The notes: a model not told the origin generated them from the letters alone. DNA of 64,000 nucleotides from Bacillus sp. EB106-08-02-XG196 (GCF_013396335.1 NZ_JABWSY010000002.1:248296-312295), one strand, 5' to 3'. Counted from the stretch's first letter, positions 1 to 9,731 are shown. Numbers and translations are program-made.

Positions 1-18
1 ATAAAGGGGGCTTTATTA

Positions 19-192
19 ATGGGAGTAGTTATTATTTTTGCTTTGGTTGCCTTACTTGCTGCTTATGGTGCATTCACTGCCCTAAAAAATAAAAATTTCT
101 TAGGGGCATTTTGGGCAGTAGCAACATTGGCTGTTTTTGGCTGGTTTGCAATCATGACCCTTATTGAAAGTGGTTTTCCTACAGCACACTAA
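19..192 (+). CDS. yqgW: YqgW-like small membrane protein (DUF2759)
   Basis: This 57-residue protein begins MGVVIIFALVALLAAYGAF and ends GFPTAH. It is built from two hydrophobic segments (about residues 2-20 and 29-48) separated by a short basic loop (LKNKN), so it should sit in the cell membrane. A strong ribosome site, AAAGGGGG, lies eight bases before the ATG. Size, sequence character and position beside yqgU match the DUF2759 family protein YqgW of Bacillus. Its molecular function is unknown. It is convergent with yqgU, and the two share one terminator hairpin. Confidence 0.85.
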   Translation: MGVVIIFALVALLAAYGAFTALKNKNFLGAFWAVATLAVFGWFAIMTLIESGFPTAH

Positions 193-208
193 GCTCGGGG
201 AAAAATGA

Positions 209-235
209 AAGACTGCCAACCGGCAGTCTTTTTAT
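209..235. terminator. Bidirectional terminator between yqgW and yqgU
   Basis: GACTGCC (211-217) pairs with GGCAGTC (222-228) around a four-base loop. A-rich bases precede it and T-rich bases follow, so it can stop transcription on both strands. The yqgU stop codon (232-234) lies in the T-rich tail. Confidence 0.85.
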
Positions 236-1374
236 TTTTCTACGAGCTCAGATATTTCTTTTGTTTCTAAATTAATGATTTTTTCAAAACGATTTCCATA
301 CAGTGCAGCTTCCCCAGTAGGTGAGAGCAGAATTGGTTCATTCTTCTGTCCTTGTAAAATCATATCGCTGTCACCCTTATTAATATCATAGCTTACAAGT
401 TCAAAGCCTTCTGTGTAAGCATCGGATTCTACACTTTTTATGGGCTTAAAGGTAATGAATTTCCCTTTACTTTCATTAAAGTCATGGTAAGGAACTAACC
501 AGCCTGAGAACATTGTCAGATGAGGGATAGAAAAAGAAAATAGCTGCTTTTTGTCCTTATTATAAAAACGATATGATGCTTGTAACTGCTCCTCATCTTC
601 GGCGGTGACAGTCATTAGAGTATTTTGATAGGATGAGAACTGAAGTACATCATTGAATAGTACTTCCTCACTTTCTACTCCCATTTTCTTTAACATGAGT
701 GGCGCAAAAAGTGAAGGGCTCGTTTCATCCCATTTCAGATAGGCCACTTCATCTTTCCCTATCCACTTAATAAATGGCTGAGGAATTGATAATTCAGTTG
801 TTTTACTTTGTTCAATATTAAGCAGAAGCATTTGATATGTCCAATCTTCATTAAAAGAAGAGATTAGAATCTCCGACTCATTAAATGGGTTCCATTCAAA
901 GGCTAATTCATACGAGGGGAAAGATTTCTTTATTCGTTCAGAGCCCTCAGGAGATAGGATGATAACCTGTCCTTCATAGGTGGAAGGAGAAGTTTGTATT
1001 AGTATATTCTTTTTTGATGGGCTAACCTGTAAGGTGACAATTGGGTCCTCACACTTATATAGTAATTCACTTTTACCAGTTAAAAGATTATAAAAATATA
1101 CAGATGATGATTGCTCAAGATTAGTAATATAGAGTAACTGATGGTCAGAAAACCAGCTCCCTATTTTATAGAATTCACCTTTAGGAATTTCAATTGGGAG
1201 TTTCCAAGCTTCTACTGGCTGAGAGGGTTTGTTATGACCCTTATCAATTTCTTTAGAAGGGCTGGGCTTGGCATCTTGTTGGTGCGTGCAAGCACTAAAT
1301 AAGGAGACAAAAATGAGTAAAAACATGATTTGGAACATATATTTAATATTCATTTTACTACTATTTAAACCCAC
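232..1374 (-). CDS. yqgU: Lipoprotein YqgU
   Basis: This is a secreted lipoprotein of about 380 residues. A basic start is followed by a hydrophobic stretch (MFQIMFLLIFVSLF) and the lipobox LFSAC, so the mature protein would be anchored to the outer face of the membrane through that cysteine. The rest is rich in short beta-strand-like segments with repeated Trp/Asp turns, suggesting a propeller-type fold; this is inference. I chose the GTG at 1374 because GGGAGG lies six bases before it. The ATG at 1392 lacks a good ribosome site, and the ATG at 1353 would also leave a complete lipoprotein signal. The match to B. subtilis YqgU rests on sequence character and on position between yqgT and yqgW. 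Function is unknown. Confidence 0.75.
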   Translation of the reverse strand: MGLNSSKMNIKYMFQIMFLLIFVSLFSACTHQQDAKPSPSKEIDKGHNKPSQPVEAWKLPIEIPKGEFYKIGSWFSDHQLLYITNLEQSSSVYFYNLLTGKSELLYKCEDPIVTLQVSPSKKNILIQTSPSTYEGQVIILSPEGSERIKKSFPSYELAFEWNPFNESEILISSFNEDWTYQMLLLNIEQSKTTELSIPQPFIKWIGKDEVAYLKWDETSPSLFAPLMLKKMGVESEEVLFNDVLQFSSYQNTLMTVTAEDEEQLQASYRFYNKDKKQLFSFSIPHLTMFSGWLVPYHDFNESKGKFITFKPIKSVESDAYTEGFELVSYDINKGDSDMILQGQKNEPILLSPTGEAALYGNRFEKIINLETKEISELVEK

Positions 1375-1465
1375 TTTTCTCCTCCCTCCCATTTCTTCTT
1401 AATAATTAGTACGTTATTATTACAAAAATGTTTCAATAATAACAGAATTATTTTAAAAATAAGAA

Positions 1466-1489
1466 AAAAGTCGCAGCTGTACGACTTTT
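1466..1489 (-). terminator. Terminator after yqgT
   Basis: AAAAGTCG pairs with CGACTTTT around an eight-base loop. On the minus strand it is followed by a T-rich run, and it lies about 75 bases beyond the yqgT stop. Confidence 0.75.
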
Positions 1490-1564
1490 CTTATTTTCAA
1501 ATAACCATCACAATAGTTTATTTTAATGTCATTGATTTCATTTTACAAGTAGTGGAAGTACTAT

Positions 1565-2752
1565 TTACAAATAAAGTGAGGCTAGAAAAATACCCTCAAC
1601 TTTTTGGAGAATGTCATTAAATTGAGATAGGGGCAATGGATTTATTCCCCTTCCAAGTTCTAAAGTAAAACCAGGGCGTTTAAACTCTTGAATATACCAA
1701 TCCTTGAATCCCGCATGACTATCTACATTTCGTATCGCCTTGTATCCACTGACTCGTTCGAATTCCTTTGCCAGGACTTCTGATTCTGGAGGTTCGAAGC
1801 CTTCATATCCCCAATAGAACTCTTCGCCTTGAGTATGAAAGGCCAGAATTCGATCGTAATGATTTTCTTTCATTAAATCTGCCATCGCAATTGCTTCTGG
1901 TTCTGATAATGAAGACTTGCCTGGATAATCTCTAGGTGCAGGAGACTTAGGCTCCTTCCGCTCCTGCTCAATCTCCCAATTCGCCGGAAACTGGTTGTTT
2001 AAGTCTACCCCTCTTATATTTGCCTTCCAATGAACAAATTCATTGCTGCCTTCATTAATATTTACGACTTCATCCCGACGGCTTGTAGGTGGACCATTTA
2101 ATACTAGGTCTACCCCGTCTGGATTTACCAATGGTACAATTGATAACTCCGTTTCATTATATAAATTTATTGTATTAATTCCCCTTATTGCAGTCCGATT
2201 TGTTAATGAATGGAGGTACTGATTCGCTAGGGTCATTAATACCATCGTTGTAATCCATTCGTTTGCATGAAAAGAGGCGTTCATATGAACCTTTTTTAAC
2301 CCTTTTCCTATTCTAATTTCTTGAATGGGCTTCCCTAAAACACTAGTGCCTATTGTATCAACATGAATAAATGGATAATACTTCTTAAGAGTTTTTATTT
2401 GCTTCACTAGTATCCTTGAATCAAATGGTAATTTCGGAATAAGATTTTGCTTTGAAATTCGTTCTGGCAGATAGAGAAATTCACCTGGAATTAATCGATT
2501 GGGATCTTTCATTTGATTTAGAATCATCATAGCGTCAATCGGTACTTTTTTTTCATTTCCGATTTTCCACAAAGTATCGTCTTCTTTAATTGTGTACGGA
2601 ACAGAAACGTAGCCTGGAATGACTATTTTTGCACCTGATTTCAAACTAAAAGCTTCTACCTTCTCGTTTGAATCGGTAATAAGTTCAAGCGGAACCATAA
2701 ATAATCGGCCATAATACGAAAATGAATCACCTTCACGGACTCGAACTTCCAT
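1565..2752 (-). CDS. yqgT: LysM and M14 zinc carboxypeptidase (gamma-D-glutamyl-diamino acid endopeptidase type)
   Basis: The 395-residue protein has two LysM-like modules (about residues 1-48 and 50-96, the second with DTLWKIG) for peptidoglycan binding. An M14 peptidase domain follows from about residue 110. The zinc ligands are visible as His162 and Glu165 in FHANEW and His306 in AFHTQG, with catalytic Glu365 in FTLELG. This architecture is that of gamma-D-glutamyl-L-diamino acid endopeptidase I, which cleaves peptidoglycan stem peptides, and of Bacillus YqgT. No signal peptide is visible, so it may act in the cytoplasm or the forespore on imported or recycled muropeptides. AAGGAGG lies eight bases before the ATG. 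It is transcribed alone, with terminators on both sides. Confidence 0.9.
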   Translation of the reverse strand: MEVRVREGDSFSYYGRLFMVPLELITDSNEKVEAFSLKSGAKIVIPGYVSVPYTIKEDDTLWKIGNEKKVPIDAMMILNQMKDPNRLIPGEFLYLPERISKQNLIPKLPFDSRILVKQIKTLKKYYPFIHVDTIGTSVLGKPIQEIRIGKGLKKVHMNASFHANEWITTMVLMTLANQYLHSLTNRTAIRGINTINLYNETELSIVPLVNPDGVDLVLNGPPTSRRDEVVNINEGSNEFVHWKANIRGVDLNNQFPANWEIEQERKEPKSPAPRDYPGKSSLSEPEAIAMADLMKENHYDRILAFHTQGEEFYWGYEGFEPPESEVLAKEFERVSGYKAIRNVDSHAGFKDWYIQEFKRPGFTLELGRGINPLPLSQFNDILQKVEGIFLASLYL

Positions 2753-2816
2753 TTTTTCTGCCTCCTTCCATCATAAAAATCATATGAAGAAAAGAAGCAG
2801 AAAATGAGCACAATAA

Positions 2817-2840
2817 AAACCTGCATGTTATTGCAGGTTT
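2817..2840 (-). terminator. Terminator after glcK
   Basis: AAACCTGCA pairs with TGCAGGTTT. On the minus strand it is followed by TTTTTATTG, just beyond the glcK stop. Confidence 0.85.
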
Positions 2841-2850
2841 AATTTGCTCT

Positions 2851-3828
2851 TTATAAATTTAGTTTATTTTTTATAAGCCAAGCTGCACCAATTGCTCCTG
2901 CATCATTACCTAATGTTGCCAGTGAAAGAGCTGTAGAATCTCTAACTGCTGAGAAAGCAAACATAGAGAAGTTTACTTTTACTGCGTCTAATAAAAGACC
3001 ACCTGCACGAGATACCCCGCCGCCAAGTACAATCGTTTCCGGATTCAGTGTATTAGCAATATTCGCAAGAGCATATCCTAAATGGAAGGCAACTTCATCG
3101 ACAATTTTTTTAGCCAGTTCATCACCATTTCGAGCGCTATCAAAGACATCCTTTGCTGTAACGTCCCCATTTTCAGAAAGTATTACGGCTAGCGGCCCCT
3201 TTGCATCATCTTTTGATAGTTCATTCTTTGCCAAACGAACAATCCCCGTTGCGGAAGCAATTGTTTCAAGACAGCCAGACTTTCCACAGTTACAAGACGC
3301 TCCTCCAAAAGGGATAGACGTAATATGACCAATCTCTCCAGCCGCACCGTTAATACCTCGTACGATATCTCCGTTAGCAATTACGCCGCCGCCTACACCC
3401 GTTCCGAGTGTTACACACACTAGATCTCGGGCACCCTTACCCGCACCATTCCACATTTCCCCTAATGCTGCACAATTAGCATCATTTTCAATAACCACTG
3501 GCAAATCTGTTAGTGAATGCAAGCTTTCTTGTAAAGGAAAGTTATCCTTCCAACCTAGATTAACAACATTCAGAACAACACCAGTTTCATAATCTATAGG
3601 TCCAGGTGCACCCATACCAATTCCAATTAATTTGGACTTTTGTTCATTTAGGTCTGCTAATTTTTGATTGATTGCATTTGCAATATTCCTAGTAATATTT
3701 TGACCTTCATTTGCGTTATCAGTTGGAATTTCCCACTTTTGAAGGATTTCTCCATTCAAGTTAATAAAAGCTATTTTTGTAGTAGTTCCACCCAGGTCAA
3801 CACCAACAATCCATTGTTCCGACACCAT
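2851..3828 (-). CDS. glcK: Glucokinase, ROK family
   Basis: This cytoplasmic ROK-family glucokinase phosphorylates glucose with ATP to glucose 6-phosphate. The phosphate-binding motif VDLGGTTTK lies near the N-terminus. GEIGHI precedes the ROK zinc motif CNCGKSGCLE, and a Gly-rich stretch (TLGTGVGGG) is present. Length (325 residues) is typical. I start at the ATG at 3828 because AGGTGAT lies directly upstream; a GTG two codons earlier (3834) has no usable site. The upstream yqgQ stop is only six bases away, so the pair is one operon, as in B. subtilis. A terminator follows. Confidence 0.95.
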   Translation of the reverse strand: MVSEQWIVGVDLGGTTTKIAFINLNGEILQKWEIPTDNANEGQNITRNIANAINQKLADLNEQKSKLIGIGMGAPGPIDYETGVVLNVVNLGWKDNFPLQESLHSLTDLPVVIENDANCAALGEMWNGAGKGARDLVCVTLGTGVGGGVIANGDIVRGINGAAGEIGHITSIPFGGASCNCGKSGCLETIASATGIVRLAKNELSKDDAKGPLAVILSENGDVTAKDVFDSARNGDELAKKIVDEVAFHLGYALANIANTLNPETIVLGGGVSRAGGLLLDAVKVNFSMFAFSAVRDSTALSLATLGNDAGAIGAAWLIKNKLNL

Positions 3829-3834
3829 AATCAC

Positions 3835-4044
3835 CTATCTTTTTTCTTCTTTTTCTTTTAAAAATCTAATTTCATGTCTTAAAATTAACAGTGCTGTTGA
3901 GTATTCTTTCGGTTCAATTAACTGAGCTTGATACAAATCTTTTAATTCTGACTCCATTAATTCAAGGTCAGCGATACGATCACCAATATAAATAATTGTT
4001 CCATATTGTTTTAAAAATTGTTGAATATCATAGATTGACTTCAT
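3835..4044 (-). CDS. yqgQ: YqgQ-family small protein (DUF910)
   Basis: This is a 69-residue, helix-rich cytoplasmic protein (MKSIYDIQQFLKQYGTIIYI at the start, charged LKEKEEKR at the end). Its size and its place immediately upstream of glcK match the Bacillus YqgQ family (DUF910), small helical proteins thought to bind nucleic acid. The biological role is not established. It is translationally close to glcK, with a six-base gap, and is probably co-transcribed with it. Confidence 0.85.
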   Translation of the reverse strand: MKSIYDIQQFLKQYGTIIYIGDRIADLELMESELKDLYQAQLIEPKEYSTALLILRHEIRFLKEKEEKR

Positions 4045-4231
4045 TATTTAGCCCTCTTACATAAGGAATGAGAAACATTACATGTAAAGTATACCTTAAG
4101 CCCCTACCACGCTCAAGCTGTTCTTGCTAAGAAATGAAACAAGAATATGGCATGTCCAGCCAATTGTTCCCATATAACATAAATATACCTGCTATTAATC
4201 TCTCAATAGGAAAAAGGAAGGATGGGATTAG

Positions 4232-5065
4232 ATGAAAAAAGCCTATTTAGTGCTAGGCGTATTTATCATTGTTATTCTAGCTTTTACGATACATCATTAT
4301 AAAAATCCGAAAGTACAGGAGAGTATCACCTACTTCCCGATTGATCCAAAGGTAAGCTTTAAAACAGCACAAACCACGCTTACATTGATGAATAAACCAA
4401 CAAATACAATTTTATGGAAAGAACATTCCACTTTGGATCGGAAAGCATACTTAAGGCAGGATGCTGCATTGCTATATGCCAACGGACGTCTTATCGATGA
4501 ACTTTGGAACTGGAAGCAGAATACTGCATTAATTGAGCAAGAAAAAAGAATAACCATGGATAAAAATGTTCTTTTACAAGCCATTACCTTTCACCATGCA
4601 GAGCTCCATGAAAATGAAAATCAAATTTTCAGTTCCCAAGCAATGTCCTCGGATCAAACTTTCTTCTTAACAGCTATTGCTAATGAGTCAAATGCGAAGA
4701 AACAGTTGGAACAAAAGGTAGAAAGAATGCTGCAGCTCAGCTGGAACAAAGGTTTGCGTCATTTTTCTATTAATTTGAGCAACTATCAAGCTTTTCCCCT
4801 CAGCGAATTTAATGAAATGGCCAAGGATACATTACCGGGTTTTACAAAATCAGAAACCGCCGCAATTGTAGGAAACCTTTGGGAGGGCTTGTATAAAAAT
4901 TATATCCTTGGAATAAAAAAAGCAGAGGGTGCCATTGAAAATCCCAAAGGCAGTACCCTTCCACTTATTTTAATTGCAACCGACAAAACACATTTATTAG
5001 TATTAACAGAGTCCGCTTTAGGTGACCCTATTCTCCTTCGTCAGATGATGGCAGTAAACGATTAA
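4232..5065 (+). CDS. Unrecognised membrane-anchored protein
   Basis: I do not recognise this 277-residue protein. It opens with MKKAYLVLGVFIIVILAFTI, a single N-terminal membrane anchor or uncleaved signal (residues about 4-21) with no lipobox cysteine. The remainder is a hydrophilic, mainly helical domain that should lie outside the membrane. AGGAAGG lies about 12 bases before the ATG. Its last 38 bases overlap the 3' end of gluP on the other strand, and no terminator is visible between them. B. subtilis has no gene I can match at this position. It could be an accessory or substrate of the rhomboid protease next door, but that is only a guess from position. Confidence 0.8.
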   Translation: MKKAYLVLGVFIIVILAFTIHHYKNPKVQESITYFPIDPKVSFKTAQTTLTLMNKPTNTILWKEHSTLDRKAYLRQDAALLYANGRLIDELWNWKQNTALIEQEKRITMDKNVLLQAITFHHAELHENENQIFSSQAMSSDQTFFLTAIANESNAKKQLEQKVERMLQLSWNKGLRHFSINLSNYQAFPLSEFNEMAKDTLPGFTKSETAAIVGNLWEGLYKNYILGIKKAEGAIENPKGSTLPLILIATDKTHLLVLTESALGDPILLRQMMAVND

Positions 5066-6599
5066 GTTCCTGAACCAAGTCAGAATATTCCTGTTGGCTT
5101 GGTTTTAATTCTGCCGCCTTTTCAGCATTTTTTTTCGCCTCATTTAGGTCATTTTCCTCTAAATGGAGTAAGGCTAAGTTATAGTAGGCTTCGGGTAAAT
5201 CAGGGTCTAATTGTATCACTTTGAGCAGATGAGATTTAGCATCATCGAGTTTGTTCATCTTAATTTCTACAAAAGATAATGCAAAATATACTTCTAGAGA
5301 TGGTTTTCGAGCGTCCTCCACATATTTCGTTAATACGTCATATGCTTGTTCGTAGTTCTCTTGTTTAATATATTCTTGCGCTAACATCATAGTAGAGCTC
5401 TCATTCCCGCTTGTAGCAGATTGTTGAAAACCATATACTAGGGAGCCATATATAATGGAGGCAGATAGTAACAAAAATAGCGTCTGTAAGAATGGCTTTT
5501 TCTTCTTAGGGAAATGAAGGATTCCTGCAGCAAGGAAACCTCCAGCCAAACCTCCTAAATGACCAGCATTATCTACGATGGAAACGGTAAATCCAAAAAT
5601 TAAATTAAAGGCCAATACTGTAATGACACTAGGACCCATTGTCCGGAAAAAAAGCTTTGGATAAATGAGGGCAAAATAAAGCAATGCCCCAAAACAGCCA
5701 AAGATTGCACCACTTGCACCAGCTGAAATATTCGGGCTAAAGATAAAACTGGCTATAACCCCTGATATCCCCGCAAAAAGATAGATCAATAAAAATCGGG
5801 TATTACCAAATATTTTTTCGACAGCCGGGCCTAAAAAGTATAAAGCCAAGGTATTCATTGCTAAATGTAAAAAGCCGATGTGAAGGAAGATCGGCGTTAT
5901 GAATCTCCACCATTCTCCCTCGTAGATATAAGGATTAAATTTGGCACCAAATTTAATCAGAGTAGAGGTATTCGTGCTTCCCCCTTGAAGCTCTAACAGT
6001 AAGAAAAGTACAACCTGGATAATCATAAAAAGGTATGTAAAAAATGGCTTACCATTCGAAAATATTTCTTTTTCTTTTTTAGACCTTTGGAGTTCAGAAT
6101 CCAATGCTGCTTTCTTTTGAGCCATAACGTCTTGGTCTGAATACTCATCGTGTATCGGGAAGGAGACTTCTCTTTCCAGTCTTTCTGATAATACTTTAAA
6201 TCCTGATTCGTAATGACTGCCCGCTATTAATACAGAATTTACACTTGTTTTATTTCCCTGTGGATAGATAAATGGACTTTGCAGACGATGCTCATAGTCA
6301 TCAACCGGAGGAAATTGACTAATATAGATATTCACAACCGAAAGCTCCCCACGCCCAATTTGTTTCCGTATCTGTTCCGCATTTGAGGCTGTAAAATCTA
6401 TATCTCTTTGCAATGAGCTGCTCCAGTCTAAATCAATCCGTACCAATCGAAGTATTGGCGCCTTTTTTATTTCGAGTTTTTCCAGCCATAATTCTTTCTG
6501 ATTCTCAAATAATTGAATAATTCGGTAGCCCTGCTCCGAAATAAAGAAATGTGCCAATCTCCAAAAGACATAATCCTCTCTATAATTCAATACTCCCAC
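5028..6599 (-). CDS. gluP: Rhomboid intramembrane serine protease with TPR tail (GluP/YqgP)
   Basis: This 523-residue protein has an N-terminal cytosolic domain (about 1-180) and a six- to seven-helix rhomboid core (about 185-390). Catalytic Ser296 lies in GASGAIFG and His347 in NAGHLGGLAGG, and the supporting HLAMN motif is at 245-249. The C-terminal 120 residues carry TPR-like repeats (QENYEQAYDVL and PDLPEAYYNLALLHLEENDL). This is the architecture of B. subtilis GluP/YqgP, which cleaves membrane proteins such as the Mg transporter MgtE and supports glucose export and cell division. It stands alone, converging on the unknown gene at 4232-5065 with a 38-base overlap. Confidence 0.93.
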   Translation of the reverse strand: MGVLNYREDYVFWRLAHFFISEQGYRIIQLFENQKELWLEKLEIKKAPILRLVRIDLDWSSSLQRDIDFTASNAEQIRKQIGRGELSVVNIYISQFPPVDDYEHRLQSPFIYPQGNKTSVNSVLIAGSHYESGFKVLSERLEREVSFPIHDEYSDQDVMAQKKAALDSELQRSKKEKEIFSNGKPFFTYLFMIIQVVLFLLLELQGGSTNTSTLIKFGAKFNPYIYEGEWWRFITPIFLHIGFLHLAMNTLALYFLGPAVEKIFGNTRFLLIYLFAGISGVIASFIFSPNISAGASGAIFGCFGALLYFALIYPKLFFRTMGPSVITVLAFNLIFGFTVSIVDNAGHLGGLAGGFLAAGILHFPKKKKPFLQTLFLLLSASIIYGSLVYGFQQSATSGNESSTMMLAQEYIKQENYEQAYDVLTKYVEDARKPSLEVYFALSFVEIKMNKLDDAKSHLLKVIQLDPDLPEAYYNLALLHLEENDLNEAKKNAEKAAELKPSQQEYSDLVQELNRLLPSSDEGE

Positions 6600-6730
6600 T
6601 ACTTTCTATTAGGACATCCTTGTCATAATTATTTTTTATCCATCTTGCACCTGTTTATTACATTATAAACGATAAACGAGCCTTAGAATGACTAAACAAG
6701 AGGATAAGATGGGCATTTTTTAAAACAAAA

Positions 6731-6768
6731 AAAGACCATCTGTGGCTTTCACCATTCAGATGGTCTTT
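6731..6768 (-). terminator. Terminator overlapping the end of the small membrane protein gene
   Basis: AAAGACCATCTG pairs with CAGATGGTCTTT, a perfect 12-base stem followed on the minus strand by a T run. The last codons and the TGA stop of the gene at 6749-6955 lie inside the stem and loop. Confidence 0.9.
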
Positions 6769-6955
6769 GACCTGCTCCCCCAAATACAGTCTGCATCATT
6801 TTACTTTTAACACCTGGGAAGCTCATGAACGAGCCTACAGCGATTCGACGCATCCAGCCCGATCTAAGTAAAAGGTTAATAATCCGATATCTGAAGCGGA
6901 ATGCAAAATAGCCAATGGATCCAATCATAAATATGGATGTCAGCATACGAGACAT
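6749..6955 (-). CDS. Small basic membrane protein (YqgO position)
   Basis: This 68-residue protein (MSRMLTSIFMIGSIGYFAF at the start) has one hydrophobic N-terminal segment and an arginine-rich centre (FRFRYRIINLLLRSGWMRR). It is probably membrane-associated with a positive cytoplasmic side. AGGAGGG lies six to seven bases before the ATG. It occupies the place of yqgO, between yqgP and yqgN, but I cannot confirm homology from memory, so I give no symbol. The terminator hairpin is embedded in its last codons, so the coding end and the transcript end are constrained together. Confidence 0.7.
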   Translation of the reverse strand: MSRMLTSIFMIGSIGYFAFRFRYRIINLLLRSGWMRRIAVGSFMSFPGVKSKMMQTVFGGAGQRPSEW

Positions 6956-7010
6956 ATCATCCCTCCTACCGATATTATGTGAATAGGAGTTTGTTTTTAT
7001 CCACTTTTTA

Positions 7011-8029
<1,019 letters not shown>

Positions 8030-8061
8030 CTTTTTTCAGTATCAAACCAGCTTTGTATCTA

Positions 8062-8850
8062 TTATGTAATAAAATAAATGAAGATCATTGCTAATAGTGC
8101 AGCTATAAATCCAGATAAGAAATTCACCATATCATTATCCACTAAATGATACCCTTTTATTCTTCTAGCAACTGTTTGGCAATGGACCTTTTTCTCCGTT
8201 TCAATCCCACATTCATTACAAATATAGACCTGCTGATAATAGGCCCCAAATAAAGTATCAATGATATTACCCAAAAAACCGAACAGGAAAATGATAAAAA
8301 TGTGTGATATACCCAAATGAAATAGCCAAGCACCTGCAAAAGCTATTAACATAGATCCAAATAGTGCAGCTGCAGTACCCAATAAACTGATTGCTCCAGA
8401 GGTTCCTTTTTCTATTGGTTTAAAAGTCCGTATGTATACAGGTTTTCTTTTACTTAACGTGCCAATTTCTGACGCCCACGTATCCGAGTTAGAACTAGCA
8501 AGGCAGACAATAAAACCAATCAGCCAAATCATGTCCTGTTGAATAAAATAAATGATGCTTAACAATGCAGCAGAACCACCATTCGCTAAAACCTGACGCC
8601 AATCCCTGGTAGCTCCCTTTGCTAATTTTTCTTCAATTTCTTTTTTTGCTGAGCTTTTATATTTCGACCAAAAGCTGGATGTTGCAAAAAATAATCCAAG
8701 AAGGAAAAGCCCCTTTAAACCGAACCCGAAATTGACTGCGACTCCTACTGCTACTGCTGCAATAGCCCCATCACTACTTAAGGATCGTTCCCGATAACCA
8801 GCAAAACCACCTAATATAATAATTGAGATAATGATTAGATTTTGGATCAT
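8062..8850 (-). CDS. DUF92/TMEM19-family membrane protein
   Basis: The 262-residue integral membrane protein has about six hydrophobic helices and the family signatures ASSNSDTWASEIG, EKGTSGAISLLG and GNIIDTLFGAYYQ, with a CNECG pair in a loop near residue 210. Related plant proteins (VTE5/VTE6, FOLK) are phytyl-phosphate or farnesol kinases, and the related bacterial proteins are mostly uncharacterised. An isoprenoid-phosphate role is therefore possible but not shown. Its ATG overlaps the TGA of the upstream 5-formyl-THF cyclo-ligase gene (ATGA), so the two are translationally coupled. Confidence 0.85.
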   Translation of the reverse strand: MIQNLIIISIIILGGFAGYRERSLSSDGAIAAVAVGVAVNFGFGLKGLFLLGLFFATSSFWSKYKSSAKKEIEEKLAKGATRDWRQVLANGGSAALLSIIYFIQQDMIWLIGFIVCLASSNSDTWASEIGTLSKRKPVYIRTFKPIEKGTSGAISLLGTAAALFGSMLIAFAGAWLFHLGISHIFIIFLFGFLGNIIDTLFGAYYQQVYICNECGIETEKKVHCQTVARRIKGYHLVDNDMVNFLSGFIAALLAMIFIYFIT

Positions 8851-9413
8851 TTTATAGTTATTACCTCATCATTAGTGATAAGTTTCGAGACTGGAATATC
8901 ATGTTTTTCAATAGGAAATTGTGGATTAAGCTGAAAGTGAAAGGCAAGAGAGATTGTTTTCCCCTTAAAATTGGGTAGATAGCGATCGTAGTATCCACCG
9001 CCAAAGCCCAACCGGTATCCTTCTCTTGTATAAACCAAACCAGGCACAATTAGCAGATTGATATCATCAGCCTTTACCTCTATCGTCTGCTCTTTTATGG
9101 GTTCAAGTAAACCATAAAAAACAGATTCAAGCTGCGAAAATTGGGTTATTTTATGAAAGGATAAAACCTTTTCCTTTGGGTGACACTTCGGAGCGACAAC
9201 CACTTTTCCTGATTCCCACGCTCTTCTAATAATTTGATATGTATCGACTTCTGGCTCCTTCGAGATGGTAATCCCAATTACTTTAGCTTGTTTCCAGTCA
9301 TCTTCATTATATAGGTTCCTAGCTATTTTATAGGAGTAATCTTCATAATTAGGTTTAGTAAGTTTAGAAAGTCTCTCTTGCATTTCTTTGCGTATGATAT
9401 TTTTTTCATTCAT
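8847..9413 (-). CDS. yqgN: 5-formyltetrahydrofolate cyclo-ligase
   Basis: This enzyme converts 5-formyl-THF to 5,10-methenyl-THF with ATP, recovering folate. The 188-residue protein carries the conserved end motif GFGGGYYDRYL and an N-terminal basic stretch (RKEMQERL). I start at the ATG at 9413, which gives the family length; AAGGAG lies 12 bases upstream, slightly far. A longer in-frame TTG start (9446) would read through the rpmG terminator and is unlikely. The gene matches B. subtilis YqgN by sequence and neighbourhood and overlaps the DUF92 gene by four bases. Confidence 0.93.
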   Translation of the reverse strand: MNEKNIIRKEMQERLSKLTKPNYEDYSYKIARNLYNEDDWKQAKVIGITISKEPEVDTYQIIRRAWESGKVVVAPKCHPKEKVLSFHKITQFSQLESVFYGLLEPIKEQTIEVKADDINLLIVPGLVYTREGYRLGFGGGYYDRYLPNFKGKTISLAFHFQLNPQFPIEKHDIPVSKLITNDEVITIK

Positions 9414-9449
9414 ATAAATCGTTTTCTCCTTATTTTTTTGCAACAAAAA

Positions 9450-9473
9450 AAGCAGCAGGAAGCCCTACTGCTT
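9450..9473 (-). terminator. Terminator after rpmG
   Basis: On the minus strand AAGCAGTAGG pairs with CCTGCTGCTT (one G-U pair) around GCTT and is followed by seven Ts. The rpmG stop codon overlaps the stem. Confidence 0.9.
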
Positions 9474-9621
9474 ATTTTGTTTCGCGATGTGCTGTTGTAC
9501 GCTTTTCTCTTGGGCAATATTTCTTAAGCTCAAGACGATCAGGGTTGTTACGTTTATTTTTTGTTGAAATATAGTTACGATCTCCACACTCAGTGCAAGC
9601 TAACGTAATATTTACACGCAT
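9472..9621 (-). CDS. rpmG: 50S ribosomal protein L33
   Basis: The 49-residue protein begins [19 protein letters not shown] and ends HRETK, the L33 signature. GGAGGG lies eight bases before the ATG at 9621; the longer reading from 9687 has no support. It keeps Cys9 and Cys12 (CTEC) and Cys36 (KKYC), but the fourth zinc-ribbon position is Glu39 (CPRE), so it is intermediate between zinc-binding and zinc-free L33 types. It matches the rpmGB position in B. subtilis, between yqgM and yqgN. Confidence 0.95.
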   Translation of the reverse strand: MRVNITLACTECGDRNYISTKNKRNNPDRLELKKYCPREKRTTAHRETK

Positions 9622-9731
9622 GTTAATTTCCCTCCAAACGATTAAGCTAGTTCGTTCATACGACTTTTCTATAATATCATTTTTCAAAAGGAAATGCTAG
9701 TGTGTTTTTTAAAAGTATAAAGTAACCCTCA

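Noticed and set aside
4330-4584. Minus-strand frame inside the 277-residue gene
   Set aside because: It is a shadow of the plus-strand gene, without a ribosome site or recognisable protein.
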